Of a stretch of 64,000 bases of DNA, positions 44,678 to 53,838 are shown in pieces. The DNA is taken from the NCBI RefSeq assembly GCF_003382365.1, contig NZ_QTSU01000001.1:2356001-2420000 (forward strand). The letters are read 5' to 3'. Below the pieces are notes generated by a model that was given only the letters and a program-made list of their open reading frames with translations, made no database searches and was not told where the DNA came from. This DNA is from Lysobacter silvisoli (GTDB lineage: Bacteria; Pseudomonadota; Gammaproteobacteria; Xanthomonadales; Xanthomonadaceae). The position numbers were made by a program, and so were the translations under genes. The stretch's first letter is position 1. Every line of letters starts with the position of its first letter.

Positions 44678-45676
44678 ATGCGTATCGGCCCCTACCAGAT
44701 CGCCCACCGGACGGTGCTCGCGCCCATGGCGGGCGTCACCGACAAACCGTTCCGGGTGCTGTGCAAGCGCCTGGGCGCGGGGCTGTGCGTGTCGGAGATG
44801 ACCACCAGCGACGCACGTTTCTGGAACACGGCCAAGTCGCGCCACCGCATGGACCACGAGGGCGAGCCGGCGCCGATCAGCGTGCAGATCGCCGGCACCG
44901 TGCCGGAAATCATGGCCGAGGCCGCGCGCCACAACGTCGAACACGGCGCGCAGATCATCGACATCAACATGGGTTGCCCGGCGAAGAAGGTCTGCAACGC
45001 CTGGGCCGGTTCGGCGCTGATGCGCGACGAGGCGCTGGTGGGCCGGATCCTGGACGCGGTGGTGCGTGCGGTGGACGTACCGGTGACCTTGAAGATCCGC
45101 ACCGGCTGGGACCACGACCAGCGCAACGCCCTGAGCATCGCGCGCATCGCCCAGGAAGCCGGCGTTCAGGCGCTGGCGGTGCACGGCCGCACCCGCGACC
45201 AGCAGTACACCGGCCGGGCCGAGTACGACACCATCGCCGCGGTCAAGGCCGAACTGCGCATCCCGGTGCTGGCCAACGGCGATATCGACTCGCCGCTCAA
45301 GGCCGCGCAGGTGTTGGCGTACACGGGCTGCGACGCGGTCATGGTCGGCCGCGCCGCGCAGGGGCGGCCGTGGATCTTCCGCGAAATCGCCCACTACCTG
45401 GCCCACGGCATCCTGCTGCCCGAGCCTTCGCTGCGCGAAGTCCGCGACCGGTTGATGGGCCACCTGGAACACCTGCACGCGTTCTACGGCGAGCCGTCGG
45501 GCGTGCGCATCGCGCGCAAGCACCTGGGCTGGTACGCCAAGGATCGTCCCGAGAACGCGGCCTTCCGCGCGGTGGTCAACCGCGCCGATACCGCCGAGGC
45601 GCAGCTGCGCCTGACCCGCGACTACTTCGATGCGCTGATCGCCGGAGTGCCGCCGGAGTTGCCGGCCGCGGCCTAA
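44678..45676 (+). CDS. dusB: tRNA-dihydrouridine synthase B
   Basis: A 332-aa FMN enzyme. The N-terminal LAPMAGVTDKPFR and ISVQIAGTVPEIM bind FMN, the catalytic Cys is in DINMGCPAKKV, and GRTRDQQYTG, LANGDI and VMVGRAAQGRPWIFRE complete the TIM barrel. Dus enzymes reduce specific uridines in tRNA D-loops using NADPH. The usual fis partner gene does not follow; a hydrolase gene on the opposite strand converges 14 bp after the stop. Confidence 0.95.
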   Translation: MRIGPYQIAHRTVLAPMAGVTDKPFRVLCKRLGAGLCVSEMTTSDARFWNTAKSRHRMDHEGEPAPISVQIAGTVPEIMAEAARHNVEHGAQIIDINMGCPAKKVCNAWAGSALMRDEALVGRILDAVVRAVDVPVTLKIRTGWDHDQRNALSIARIAQEAGVQALAVHGRTRDQQYTGRAEYDTIAAVKAELRIPVLANGDIDSPLKAAQVLAYTGCDAVMVGRAAQGRPWIFREIAHYLAHGILLPEPSLREVRDRLMGHLEHLHAFYGEPSGVRIARKHLGWYAKDRPENAAFRAVVNRADTAEAQLRLTRDYFDALIAGVPPELPAAA

Positions 45677-45689
45677 GCCGGCGGCAAGA

Positions 45690-46742
45690 CTAGGGCGCCG
45701 CCGTGGCGCTTGCGGCTTCGCTCTTGCCGGCCGGCAGCGCCGGCTCGTGCCAGATCCGCGTCCACATCGCCGGCAGACGGTCGGCCGCTTTCCACGGCCA
45801 CTGCAGTTGCTGCGCGGGCACTTCGCTCCAACCGCCGGCGCCGCCCCGGGCGACCACGAAGCGGAAGTTGTAATCGGGCTCCAAGCCCATGCGCAGGTCG
45901 CTGAGCACCAACTGGCCATCGCGCTGTTCGGCTTTCATGAAGCCGTGATTGAACCAGGCCAGCCGCGCCACGGACGGATAGCCGGCGACCTGGCGATAGG
46001 CGTCCACGTCGGAGTCGTAGGCGTGGAAGCGCATCGGTCCGCGGTCGGCGTACAGCGAGCGCTCGCCTTCGACGTAGCCGGTCGGCGTCATCGCCACCAC
46101 GCGCCACAGCAGGATGTTGAACGGCATCGGCACCGAGAAGCGCGGTGCGTCGCCCAGGCCCATCGCCGCCAGCGCCGGCTGCGCGGCGCTTTCCACGCGT
46201 TGCTTGGCCCACAGCGAGCCGCCCAGGTACAGCGTGCTCAGCGCCAGCCCCAGCAGCAGCGCCGGTTGCGCGCTGCGGCGCTCGCGCGCGAACCAGGCCC
46301 AGACGCAGGCGACCAGCAGCCAGACGGTGTAGAGGGGGTCGATGATGAAGATGCTGGACCACATCGCCGGGCGCACCGTCAGCGGCCACAGCAACTGGGT
46401 GCCGTAAACGGTGAACGCGTCGAGCACGGGATGGGTGAGCAGCGCCGCCTGCATCGCCCAGAACCAGCGCACCGGCGATTGCGCGACGCGCCCGCCGCGG
46501 CTGCGGAACCAGGTCCACAAGGCCCAGGCGATGAGCGGCAGCACCAGCAGCGAATGGCTGAGGCTGCGGTGCCAGGTCATGCGCGACACCGGATCGTCGG
46601 TGAGCAGGTTCACCGGGATCACGTCCAGGTCCGGCAAGGTGCCCAGCGCGGCGCCGGCGAGCAGGGCGGCGCGGCGGTGGCCGGCGGGGGCGATGGCGGC
46701 GCTGAGCGCGGCGCCGAGCACGATCTGGGTCAGGGAATCCAT
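45690..46742 (-). CDS. Membrane-bound metal-dependent hydrolase (YdjM/DUF457 family)
   Basis: A 350-aa protein starting MDSLTQIVLGAALSAAIAPA, with several membrane segments (about residues 85-185) and the metal-binding pattern LPDLDVIP...RMTWHRSLSHSLLVLP and THPVLDAF. These Asp and His blocks define the YdjM-type family. The C-terminal half (about 185-350) is a soluble region. In E. coli the relative is SOS-induced, but no LexA box was identified here. The natural substrate is unknown. Confidence 0.9.
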   Translation of the reverse strand: MDSLTQIVLGAALSAAIAPAGHRRAALLAGAALGTLPDLDVIPVNLLTDDPVSRMTWHRSLSHSLLVLPLIAWALWTWFRSRGGRVAQSPVRWFWAMQAALLTHPVLDAFTVYGTQLLWPLTVRPAMWSSIFIIDPLYTVWLLVACVWAWFARERRSAQPALLLGLALSTLYLGGSLWAKQRVESAAQPALAAMGLGDAPRFSVPMPFNILLWRVVAMTPTGYVEGERSLYADRGPMRFHAYDSDVDAYRQVAGYPSVARLAWFNHGFMKAEQRDGQLVLSDLRMGLEPDYNFRFVVARGGAGGWSEVPAQQLQWPWKAADRLPAMWTRIWHEPALPAGKSEAASATAAP

Positions 46743-46821
46743 GCGTGCATGCTAGCGCGCACGGCGCCGCGGCCGGTCGGGCCGCGGCGCCGCGGTTCAG
46801 CGCTGCGCCAGCCGCGGCAGG

Positions 46822-47208
46822 CTAGCGCTGGAACGGCCGGATCAGCCCGACCGGATTGCCTTCCGGATCCTGGATCATCGCGAAGCTGTAGCCGTCGGCA
46901 TCGGCCGGCGCCATGTACTCGCGGCCGCCGGCCGCGACCGCCGCATCGATGGTCGCCTGCAGATCGTCCACCAACAGATAGAAGTTATGGCCGGGCTCGA
47001 AACCGGGCGCATGCGCATCGGCCTGGCCGATGCCACCCAGCAAGGGCTGCATGCGCACCGGAAAGTGCACATAGGCGAAACCGGCGTCGCCGGCCCGGTA
47101 CTGCCAGCCGAACACCTGGCTGTAGAAGGCCTGCATCGCCGCCTGGTCGCGGGCGATGATCTCGAACATCGCCACGGGATGACGGTTGACCGCACCCGCA
47201 TCGCTCAT
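46822..47208 (-). CDS. VOC (glyoxalase/bleomycin-resistance fold) protein
   Basis: A 128-aa single-domain VOC protein (VAMFEIIARDQAAMQAFYSQVFGW ... FAMIQDPEGNPVGLIRPF), two beta-alpha-beta modules. VOC enzymes include glyoxalases, dioxygenases and antibiotic-binding proteins; a candidate metal ligand set is His11, and the late Glu of DPEG is conserved. Its ATG overlaps the ferritin-like gene's TGA as ATGA, so it is translationally coupled and is the last gene of the six-gene operon. Reaction unknown. Confidence 0.9.
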   Translation of the reverse strand: MSDAGAVNRHPVAMFEIIARDQAAMQAFYSQVFGWQYRAGDAGFAYVHFPVRMQPLLGGIGQADAHAPGFEPGHNFYLLVDDLQATIDAAVAAGGREYMAPADADGYSFAMIQDPEGNPVGLIRPFQR

Positions 47209-48245
47209 GGCATGCCTCCCTGGGTCTTCACGTATTCGAAGCTCGGGCCCACGGTCTGGCCGCTGTCCGGGTCGGCCACGGTCTGCATCATCGCTACCGC
47301 CAGCACGCGCAGGTCGTACATCAGGCCGATGGCGCGATCCAGCGTTTCGGGATGGCCGTTGAAGGTGATGTGCAACGCGTTGAGCAGGGCGCTGTAGTTG
47401 TAGGCGAACTGCTCGATGCGCGTGCGCGCCTGGCTGCCGACGGTGAAGTCGGCGATCTTGCAGTTCGGCCGCAGCGGCCAGACCCCGGACGGATCGAATT
47501 CGATCGGCGTGCCGGCATAGGCGTAACCGTCGGTGGTGACCACCAGTTCGCGGCCGGCGACGATGGAGCCGAAGGTGTAGAAATGCGCCGGCTCGCCCGG
47601 GGCCTGGAACGGATCGAGCGCCGTGCCCTCGCCTTCGAGCTTGATGATGTCGATGGCGTGGCAGGCCGAGTCCACGTCGACGATGGGGAACAGCTTGTCG
47701 GGCGTGAACCAGCGCGGCGCGACCACCTGCGGCGGCGCGGTCTTGTGGGTGAAAATCGACGGGCCCAGCGCGCGGATGCGTTCCTGGATGGCGTCGTAGA
47801 ACTGGCCGATGGTGGCGTAGCCCTGTTCGGCGGCGCTGAGCTTGATCGGAATCTCCTGCTCCGGCTCCTCGATGGCCATGAACACGTTCTTGACCAGCGG
47901 AATCGAGAACGCCTCGATGCCCACGATCAGGCCGTTGCCGATGTCCATCGGCAGCGGACCCGGGTAGTCGGGCACGAAACCGCGCTTGTCGATCTGCGGA
48001 TGGCCGCCGATGGCGATCAGGATGTTGCCGGCGATGCTCATGTGCAGCATCTCCTGCACGATGATGCTGCGGATCAGCGCGGCGATGCGCAGGTTGGTAC
48101 CCGGGCGCAGCGACAGCATCGCGGTCAGATAGGGCGGAATGGTGCTGTGCTCCAGCTCCACCGCGCATTGCAGGTAGCGGTGCAGGTCGATCGGATCTTC
48201 GACCGCGCGGATGGCGCTGATGATCTCCGGACGCAGGCGGATCAT
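47205..48245 (-). CDS. VioB/RebD-type ferritin-like protein (iminophenyl-pyruvate dimer synthase family)
   Basis: A 346-aa protein whose first 110 residues match the ferritin-like domain of VioB/RebD: QCAVELEHSTIPPYLTAML with the iron ligand Glu, and IIVQEMLHMSIAGNILIAIG with the ExxH motif. In VioB and RebD this domain oxidatively couples two imine molecules from an amino acid. The later part (AHFYTFGSIVAGRELV ... EFDPSGVWPL) is the usual C-terminal extension. No tryptophan oxidase (VioA/RebO) is nearby, so the substrate is probably not tryptophan. It overlaps both neighbours by ATGA. Confidence 0.85.
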   Translation of the reverse strand: MIRLRPEIISAIRAVEDPIDLHRYLQCAVELEHSTIPPYLTAMLSLRPGTNLRIAALIRSIIVQEMLHMSIAGNILIAIGGHPQIDKRGFVPDYPGPLPMDIGNGLIVGIEAFSIPLVKNVFMAIEEPEQEIPIKLSAAEQGYATIGQFYDAIQERIRALGPSIFTHKTAPPQVVAPRWFTPDKLFPIVDVDSACHAIDIIKLEGEGTALDPFQAPGEPAHFYTFGSIVAGRELVVTTDGYAYAGTPIEFDPSGVWPLRPNCKIADFTVGSQARTRIEQFAYNYSALLNALHITFNGHPETLDRAIGLMYDLRVLAVAMMQTVADPDSGQTVGPSFEYVKTQGGMP

Positions 48246-50182
48246 GAGGACTCTCCCGGCTCTTGACCCGCGCGCTCGCGGCGCGCGAGGTATTGCAGGA
48301 CGAAGGCGGTCTTGCCGGCGCTTTGCAGCGGTGCCAGCTCGACCTCGGGCGGCTCCGGCGCAGCGGAGGCCAAAGCTCGGGGCGCGGGTTCGGCCATCGG
48401 CGGATGGCCCAGCAGCGGCAGGCCGTCGGGGCCCGGCGAGTCCAGCCAGCGCAGGATGGTCGCGCGGTCGCCGGCGCTGAGGTCGCGCGTCACCGGCATG
48501 TGGTTGGGGTCGTGGATCGGCAGCGAAAACGCCAGGCGCAGGGCCTTGAGCCGGGTGCACACCGAGTTGTAGCTGCGCAGGTCGACCACGTAACGGCTCA
48601 TGATCGGGTAGAGGTTGCCGTACTGGGTGAACAGCGGTTGGATGTGCTGGTACCAGGTCGGCTGCGACGGCGGCTCGACTTTGGTGTAGGCCAGCACGCT
48701 GATGTAGTTCAGCGGATTGGACACGTAGCCGGCCGGTTGCGTGGCCAACTGGTAGCCGATGCCGTAGAGCTGGCCGGCGATGTAGCCGCGCGGCCGCCCG
48801 GGTCCGTCGGGCGCGGCGCTGAGTTCCACGCGGGCGCGGCCGTTTCCGTCGGTAGTGGCGCTGGCCGCGTAGGCGACGCCGTCGGCGGGCGTGGCGATAT
48901 CGGGGATGGCCGCATGCGGGCGCGTGGGCGGGGTCATCTTGTCGCCGCCGCCGGAACCGCCCATGAAGCCCTGGATGGCGCTGAGCGCGACCGTGGCGCC
49001 GGCGGTGGGCACACCGAAACGACTGGCGTAGAGCTCGATGTCGGCGCGCTCGCCCGGGTCCAGGCGGAACACGAAGTTATCGGCGCGCAGGTACTGGCCA
49101 TCCAGCGATTCCTGCAGCAGCACCTTGTAGCTGCCGTCGGCCTGCGGCGACAGCAGCAGCAGGGGGCAGCCGGGCAGCAGCGACTGCGCCTGGGTATTGC
49201 CGCTGAGGTCGTAGCTCTGCACGCCGGCGGTCTGTGCGTACCAGTGCGGCTCTTGGTAAGGCACTTCGCCGATCACCGCCACCGCCGACGCAGGCACATC
49301 GGTCAGTTCGGTGCTCGGGTTGGTCGTGGCCACGCCGATCAGCAGCGGCCCCAGGTCTTCGAAACCGGCGTCGGCGCTCTTGATCGGCAGGGTATTGCCC
49401 AGGTCCAGGGTCAGCGCCGCGCCGTCGAACTTTCCCTGCGCGTCGTAGACGCCGTTGAGCGGCGCCAGCGGCGATTGCTTGCCCGGCACCGCCACCATCT
49501 GCCGGCCGAGCACGAAATGCTTGGGCTCGCCACGCAGGTAGGGGCCGATGCTGCCGACCACGTGGCCCAGGGTGTAGCGCGGAATCGTGGCGTCGCGGCC
49601 ATAGCCGTAGACGTTGAAGGCGATCGACAGCAGGCCGTCCTGGGTCGCGTCGCGCAGTGCGCGCAGCAGCGGCGAGTCCAGCGCCGTATCCCAGTCGATG
49701 CCCTCAAGCACCGACTGGTAGTTGGCCGCCAGCTTCTGGTCCATGGCCACGCCGTTCTTCTGCCGCTGCCACAGGTTGCAGAACGGCGCCGGCTTGAATT
49801 CGCCGCTGAGCGCCTGCTTGCGCGCCGCGTCCAGCAGCCGCACCTGCATGCCCCAGATCTGCGACACCATCTGTTGCTGCGGGTCCAGGTCGACCAGCTT
49901 GCCCGGTGCGCGCTGGTCGGCGTTCTCCACCAGCATGCCGATCGCGGGGTCGTCGGCCGGCGTGCGCAAGGCGCGGCCGTCCAAGGCGCCGCCGGTCACC
50001 GCGCAGTCGAGGAAACGGAAGATGCCGGTGCCTTCGGGGTTCCAGCTGCCGTTCTGGTTGTACTGCTGGTATTCCGGCACGAAGGATTCGTTCTGGAAGG
50101 TGCGGACGTCGTTGTTGATGGTGGAGACGTCGGCCTGGAACCAGCCGCGGAAATGCAGGCGCGGCGCGTCTAGGTAACTCAT
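48242..50182 (-). CDS. Protein resembling the VioB N-terminal region
   Basis: A 646-aa protein starting MSYLDAPRLHFRGWFQADVS, which closely parallels the VioB start (SILDFPRIHFRGW) and continues with beta-rich segments. No ferritin motif is present; that part is encoded by the next gene, which overlaps by ATGA. The pair therefore looks like VioB split into two polypeptides. A C-terminal region (about residues 430-620) carries GYIAGQLYGIGYQ and ISVLAYTKVEPPSQPTWYQHI. GGAGCACC precedes the ATG. The biochemical role of the N-terminal part of VioB is itself not settled. Confidence 0.75.
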   Translation of the reverse strand: MSYLDAPRLHFRGWFQADVSTINNDVRTFQNESFVPEYQQYNQNGSWNPEGTGIFRFLDCAVTGGALDGRALRTPADDPAIGMLVENADQRAPGKLVDLDPQQQMVSQIWGMQVRLLDAARKQALSGEFKPAPFCNLWQRQKNGVAMDQKLAANYQSVLEGIDWDTALDSPLLRALRDATQDGLLSIAFNVYGYGRDATIPRYTLGHVVGSIGPYLRGEPKHFVLGRQMVAVPGKQSPLAPLNGVYDAQGKFDGAALTLDLGNTLPIKSADAGFEDLGPLLIGVATTNPSTELTDVPASAVAVIGEVPYQEPHWYAQTAGVQSYDLSGNTQAQSLLPGCPLLLLSPQADGSYKVLLQESLDGQYLRADNFVFRLDPGERADIELYASRFGVPTAGATVALSAIQGFMGGSGGGDKMTPPTRPHAAIPDIATPADGVAYAASATTDGNGRARVELSAAPDGPGRPRGYIAGQLYGIGYQLATQPAGYVSNPLNYISVLAYTKVEPPSQPTWYQHIQPLFTQYGNLYPIMSRYVVDLRSYNSVCTRLKALRLAFSLPIHDPNHMPVTRDLSAGDRATILRWLDSPGPDGLPLLGHPPMAEPAPRALASAAPEPPEVELAPLQSAGKTAFVLQYLARRERAGQEPGESS

Positions 50183-50246
50183 GGTGGTGCTCCTGGCTAT
50201 GCGGCCCCGCGCGCGGGGCCGGCTCCTTGCTGGGATCGGGCTGCGG

Positions 50247-51209
50247 TTACTTCTGCTTGGCGTCCTGGTCCGGACAGTCGCCCTCGAACAGGCAGCACCA
50301 CTCCGGCTCCACCGGGCACATCTGCGCGACCTGATCCCAGGTGGCCGCCGGGTCCGGGCGTTCGTCGCGGAAGTTGCTGTAGTTCTGGCTCACGATCGGC
50401 GCGTTCGGCGGATCGGTGGGCGAGCCGGAGAAGTAGAACGACTGCGGATGGCGATAGGGCTCGGCGTTGGCGTCCATCGGCCGGTCGGAGGTGGGATCGC
50501 GCCAGAACGCGTAGCCGAACAGGATCTTCTGCGGCCCGACCTCGCGCGCATAGGCCTGGATGCTGCCGCCCAGGTGGGTGCTGCGCTGCGCGTCGTAAGG
50601 CAGGTGCTCGATGAAGTCGCGGCGCGGCGGATGGTTCTTGGGCGAGAACTTGCAGCACTGCGGCGTGCCCGGCGGCCGATCGGCGTAGCGCAGGAAATAG
50701 GCCTTGTTGCCCAACGACACGAAGGCGCAGGTGAAGTTGTTGGCCATCGGGAAGATCGGCAGGCATTGCTTGTCGTAGAACTCCATCATCGCGCCCTCGC
50801 CGTCCTTGTCGGCGGGCACGTAGGTGGAGTCGTAGTAGGTCGCGCCGTAGGACACCTGGTAGTCGTCCGGGGTCAGCCCGGTCGGCGGCGACGCGTACGG
50901 CGGCGGGTACTGCTCGTAGTCCTTGAACACCCGGTACATGGTCCAGCTGCTGACCCACCACTTCGGATACAGCGGATCGGTGGGTTCGCCGGCCTTGCGC
51001 GGATAGGTGCAACGCGAGGCGGGCACGCAGCCTTTGTCGTTGTGCACGCCGCCGGTGTAGTAGGTGTGGCGCTCGGCCGGCGTCTGCTTGCCCTTGACCG
51101 CCTCGGTGCGCGGGCCCGACGCCCAGGCCGTGCCGATCAGCAGCGCGGCCGCGGCCAGGCCGGCGGCCGCGGCGGCGCATGATGCGTAAACCTTCCTTGT
51201 CCTGCTCAT
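50247..51209 (-). CDS. Secreted Cys-rich protein of unknown function
   Basis: A 320-aa protein with a signal peptide (VYASCAAAAAGLAAAALLIG, cleavage near AWA). The mature part has about ten cysteines, including CCKF and EWCCLFEGDC, and many Tyr and Pro residues. The pattern suggests a disulfide-stabilised periplasmic or extracellular protein. It overlaps the VTT gene by ATGA and is followed 64 bp later by the VioB-N-like gene. I do not recognise the family. Confidence 0.75.
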   Translation of the reverse strand: MSRTRKVYASCAAAAAGLAAAALLIGTAWASGPRTEAVKGKQTPAERHTYYTGGVHNDKGCVPASRCTYPRKAGEPTDPLYPKWWVSSWTMYRVFKDYEQYPPPYASPPTGLTPDDYQVSYGATYYDSTYVPADKDGEGAMMEFYDKQCLPIFPMANNFTCAFVSLGNKAYFLRYADRPPGTPQCCKFSPKNHPPRRDFIEHLPYDAQRSTHLGGSIQAYAREVGPQKILFGYAFWRDPTSDRPMDANAEPYRHPQSFYFSGSPTDPPNAPIVSQNYSNFRDERPDPAATWDQVAQMCPVEPEWCCLFEGDCPDQDAKQK

Positions 51210-51925
51210 GGCGCAGTTCCTCCATCGTGCTCACGGGGTACTACCGGACCCGCGCCGGCGGTCAGCCGGCGCAGGAAGAATCGATGCAGGCACCAGGCCG
51301 CGACCGGCAAGACCGCCATCGCCGCCAGCATCGCCAGCGGCTGCGCCTGGCGCAGTCCCAGCCAGGCGCTGGCGCCGTACAACGCGCCCAGCGCGCACGA
51401 CGCCAGCGCCGCATGCGCGAACGCGGCCGTCGCCGGCAAGCCCCACGCGCCGGCCAGGAGCGCGCTGAGTTCGGCCAGCACCGGCAGCGGACGCGCGATC
51501 ACGATCCACCACAGCGCGCGTTCGCGCGCCCGCGCGCTGGCGCGATCCCACAACGCCGCGCCGATCCAGCGCCGCAACCGCGCCTGCGGCAGCAGCCGGC
51601 CCAGCGCATAACCCAGGGCGAAACCGAGCAGGCTGCCGGCCGCGACCGCGGCGCCGCCCCACAGCGGTCCCAGGCTCCAGCACAGCAGCATCGCCACCAC
51701 GCTGCTGGGCACCGGCAGCAGCACGTCGGCCACCAGCAAACCGATGCCCAATGCGGCCAGCCACAGCGGCGCCTGCTGCGCGGCCAGCCAGGCCGGCGCG
51801 GCGCGGTCCATGGCCTCGCCCCACAGCGCGAACGGCGCCAGCACCGCGACCAGCAACAGGCAGGCGAATGCGGCCAGGCGCCACCACGAAGCGCGAGCGA
51901 CGGCGGCGGACGCGGCGCGGTTCAT
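51206..51925 (-). CDS. VTT-domain (TVP38/DedA-like) membrane protein
   Basis: A 239-aa protein with about five membrane segments and the VTT-type block VLLPVPSSVVAMLLCWSLGPLWGGAAVAAGSLLGFALGY split over two helices, followed by ARARERALWWIVIARPLPVLAE. DedA/TVP38 proteins move or flip phospholipids and undecaprenyl phosphate in other bacteria. The ATG at 51925 overlaps the TonB receptor's stop (ATGA); an upstream ATG at 51937 is also possible. Its stop overlaps the next gene's start. Confidence 0.85.
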   Translation of the reverse strand: MNRAASAAVARASWWRLAAFACLLLVAVLAPFALWGEAMDRAAPAWLAAQQAPLWLAALGIGLLVADVLLPVPSSVVAMLLCWSLGPLWGGAAVAAGSLLGFALGYALGRLLPQARLRRWIGAALWDRASARARERALWWIVIARPLPVLAELSALLAGAWGLPATAAFAHAALASCALGALYGASAWLGLRQAQPLAMLAAMAVLPVAAWCLHRFFLRRLTAGAGPVVPREHDGGTAP

Positions 51926-53838
51926 TGCAACGCCCATTGCAAGGCCAGACGCAGCCGCCGCCCGGGCAAGGGATTGCCCAGGGTTTCGGCTTCGCGCGCA
52001 TTGCCCAGGTTGTCCACCGCCAGCAGCAGGCGCGCCGGGCCGAGTTGCTGCTGCAGGCTCAGGTCCAGCGTGGTCGCGGCATCCAGCCAGGCATCGCCGG
52101 TGGGAACCGAGGAATCGAAGCGGCGACCGAGGTGACGCAGCGCCAGGCCCAGCTCGCGCCGCTCGCCCAGCGGCAGGTCCAGCCGCGCGCTCCACTGCAG
52201 GCGCGGCCGATAACGCAGACGCGTGTCGCCGTCTGCGTCGCGCACGCGCATCCAGTTGCCGTCCAGGCTCAGCCGCCAGTCGTTGCGGTAAAGGCGGCTT
52301 GCGCTCCATTCCAGCCCCTCGGCTTCGATGCGCGCGCGGTTGACCAGTTGCGGCGGCGGCCCGGCGTCGAAATCGACCAGATCGCGGTAGCGCGCGCTGT
52401 AGACGGTGAAGCGCGCACGCCAGGGCGCCTCATCCGAGGTCGCGTAGTACAGCTCGCGCTGCAGCGCCCGCTCGGGCCGCAATGCGGGGTTGCCGACCAG
52501 CGGATGGCCCAGTGCGTAGAAGCTGGGCTGCTTGGACGAACGCGCCAGCGACAGCCCCCACTCGCCGCGGCCGGGCGCCAGCGCGCGCTGCAGCGACAGC
52601 ATCGGCTGCCACTGGCCGTCGGCGCGGCTGGCGCGCTCGTAGCGCAGGCCGCCTTGCGCGGCCCAGGCCGCGCCTTGCCAGCGCGCCTCGGCATAGGCGC
52701 TGGCGGTGTCGCGTTGCAGGGCGAAGCGTGCGGGCAGGACGAAGAAACCGAAATCGATGAGGCTGTCGAGTTCGCCGCGCTCGCGCTGCGCCTGCGCGCC
52801 GACGCCGAACAGCCAGCGCTCGCCGGCCGGCGACTGCCAGGCCAGCGCGGCTTCGTCGCGACGGTAATCGCTGAGGCTGCGCGTGGGCGGCAGGCCGAAG
52901 GGATCGCGCAGGCCCGGCGCCACCCCCGGCGAATCCTCCTCGCCGTCGCGGGCCAGATGCGCCAGTTGCGCGCGCAGGGTGCCGCCGGCGCCGGTGCGGT
53001 AATCGCCGCGCAACGAGAACTGGCGGCTGCGGCTGCTGCGCCGGTCCAGCGCACGGATCGCGGCGTAATCGCGACCGCCGCTGTCGTCGGGATAGCCGCG
53101 GCCGACGCTGTCGGCGTAGCGCGCATTGGCGTGCAGCGCGAGCCGCTCGTCCCAGCCGTGCTGCCAGCCCACGTCCACCGCGCGGGTGCGCTGGAAACCG
53201 TCGGCGCCGTCGCCCTGTTCGTGCTGCGCGGCGCCTAGACGCAGCGCAGCACCCGACCAGGCCGCCTGTGCGCTGCGCAGCTCGTGCCCGCCGACGGCGA
53301 AGCCCACGCGCGCGCCCGGCTGCGCGCGGCGGGTGTGGATGTGGATCAGGCCCGCGATCGCATCGGCGTGGGCCACGCTGGCGTTGCCGCGCACGATCTC
53401 GATGCGCTCCACGTCCTGGCTGGACAAGGCATTGAGATCGACCGCACTGCCGCGCGAGGACAGCGGATCGTTCTGGCGTACGTGATCGACCAGCACCACC
53501 ACGTGGCTGGGATCGGCGCCGCGCAGGTACAGCGCGCCGTAGCCGCCGCTGCCGGCACCGCGGTCGACGACCACGCCGGCCTGGCGCGAGAGGATCTCGG
53601 CCACGCTCAGGCCTTGCAGCGCATCCAAGTCGGCGCGCTCGAGCACGGTCACGTGCTGGCTGGCCACGGCGGCGCTGATCGGCAAGGTGCTGGCGCTGAC
53701 CTGGGTGCGGTCGAGGTCGTGGATGCGCTCGGGCGCGGTTTGCGCGGCCGAAACCGGCATCTGCAGTAGCGCGCACAACGACGCCGCCAGCGCATAGCGC
53801 CGACGGCGGACAACGAAATCCGGATACGTTCGGACCAT
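51922..53838 (-). CDS. BtuB-like TonB-dependent receptor
   Basis: A 638-aa outer-membrane receptor. It has a signal peptide (YALAASLCALLQMPVSAAQ), a TonB-box-like DRTQVSAST, a plug with SVAEILSRQAGVVVDRGAGS, LYLRGADPSHVVVLVDHVR and IEIVRGNASVAHADAIAG, and a barrel ending LRLALQWALQ. Plug spacing and the short barrel resemble BtuB. No convincing cobalamin riboswitch or Fur box was found upstream, so the ligand is open. ATG at 53838 follows AGGGACGGGG; a longer open frame upstream lacks a signal peptide. It heads the operon that continues to 46822. Confidence 0.85.
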   Translation of the reverse strand: MVRTYPDFVVRRRRYALAASLCALLQMPVSAAQTAPERIHDLDRTQVSASTLPISAAVASQHVTVLERADLDALQGLSVAEILSRQAGVVVDRGAGSGGYGALYLRGADPSHVVVLVDHVRQNDPLSSRGSAVDLNALSSQDVERIEIVRGNASVAHADAIAGLIHIHTRRAQPGARVGFAVGGHELRSAQAAWSGAALRLGAAQHEQGDGADGFQRTRAVDVGWQHGWDERLALHANARYADSVGRGYPDDSGGRDYAAIRALDRRSSRSRQFSLRGDYRTGAGGTLRAQLAHLARDGEEDSPGVAPGLRDPFGLPPTRSLSDYRRDEAALAWQSPAGERWLFGVGAQAQRERGELDSLIDFGFFVLPARFALQRDTASAYAEARWQGAAWAAQGGLRYERASRADGQWQPMLSLQRALAPGRGEWGLSLARSSKQPSFYALGHPLVGNPALRPERALQRELYYATSDEAPWRARFTVYSARYRDLVDFDAGPPPQLVNRARIEAEGLEWSASRLYRNDWRLSLDGNWMRVRDADGDTRLRYRPRLQWSARLDLPLGERRELGLALRHLGRRFDSSVPTGDAWLDAATTLDLSLQQQLGPARLLLAVDNLGNAREAETLGNPLPGRRLRLALQWALQ

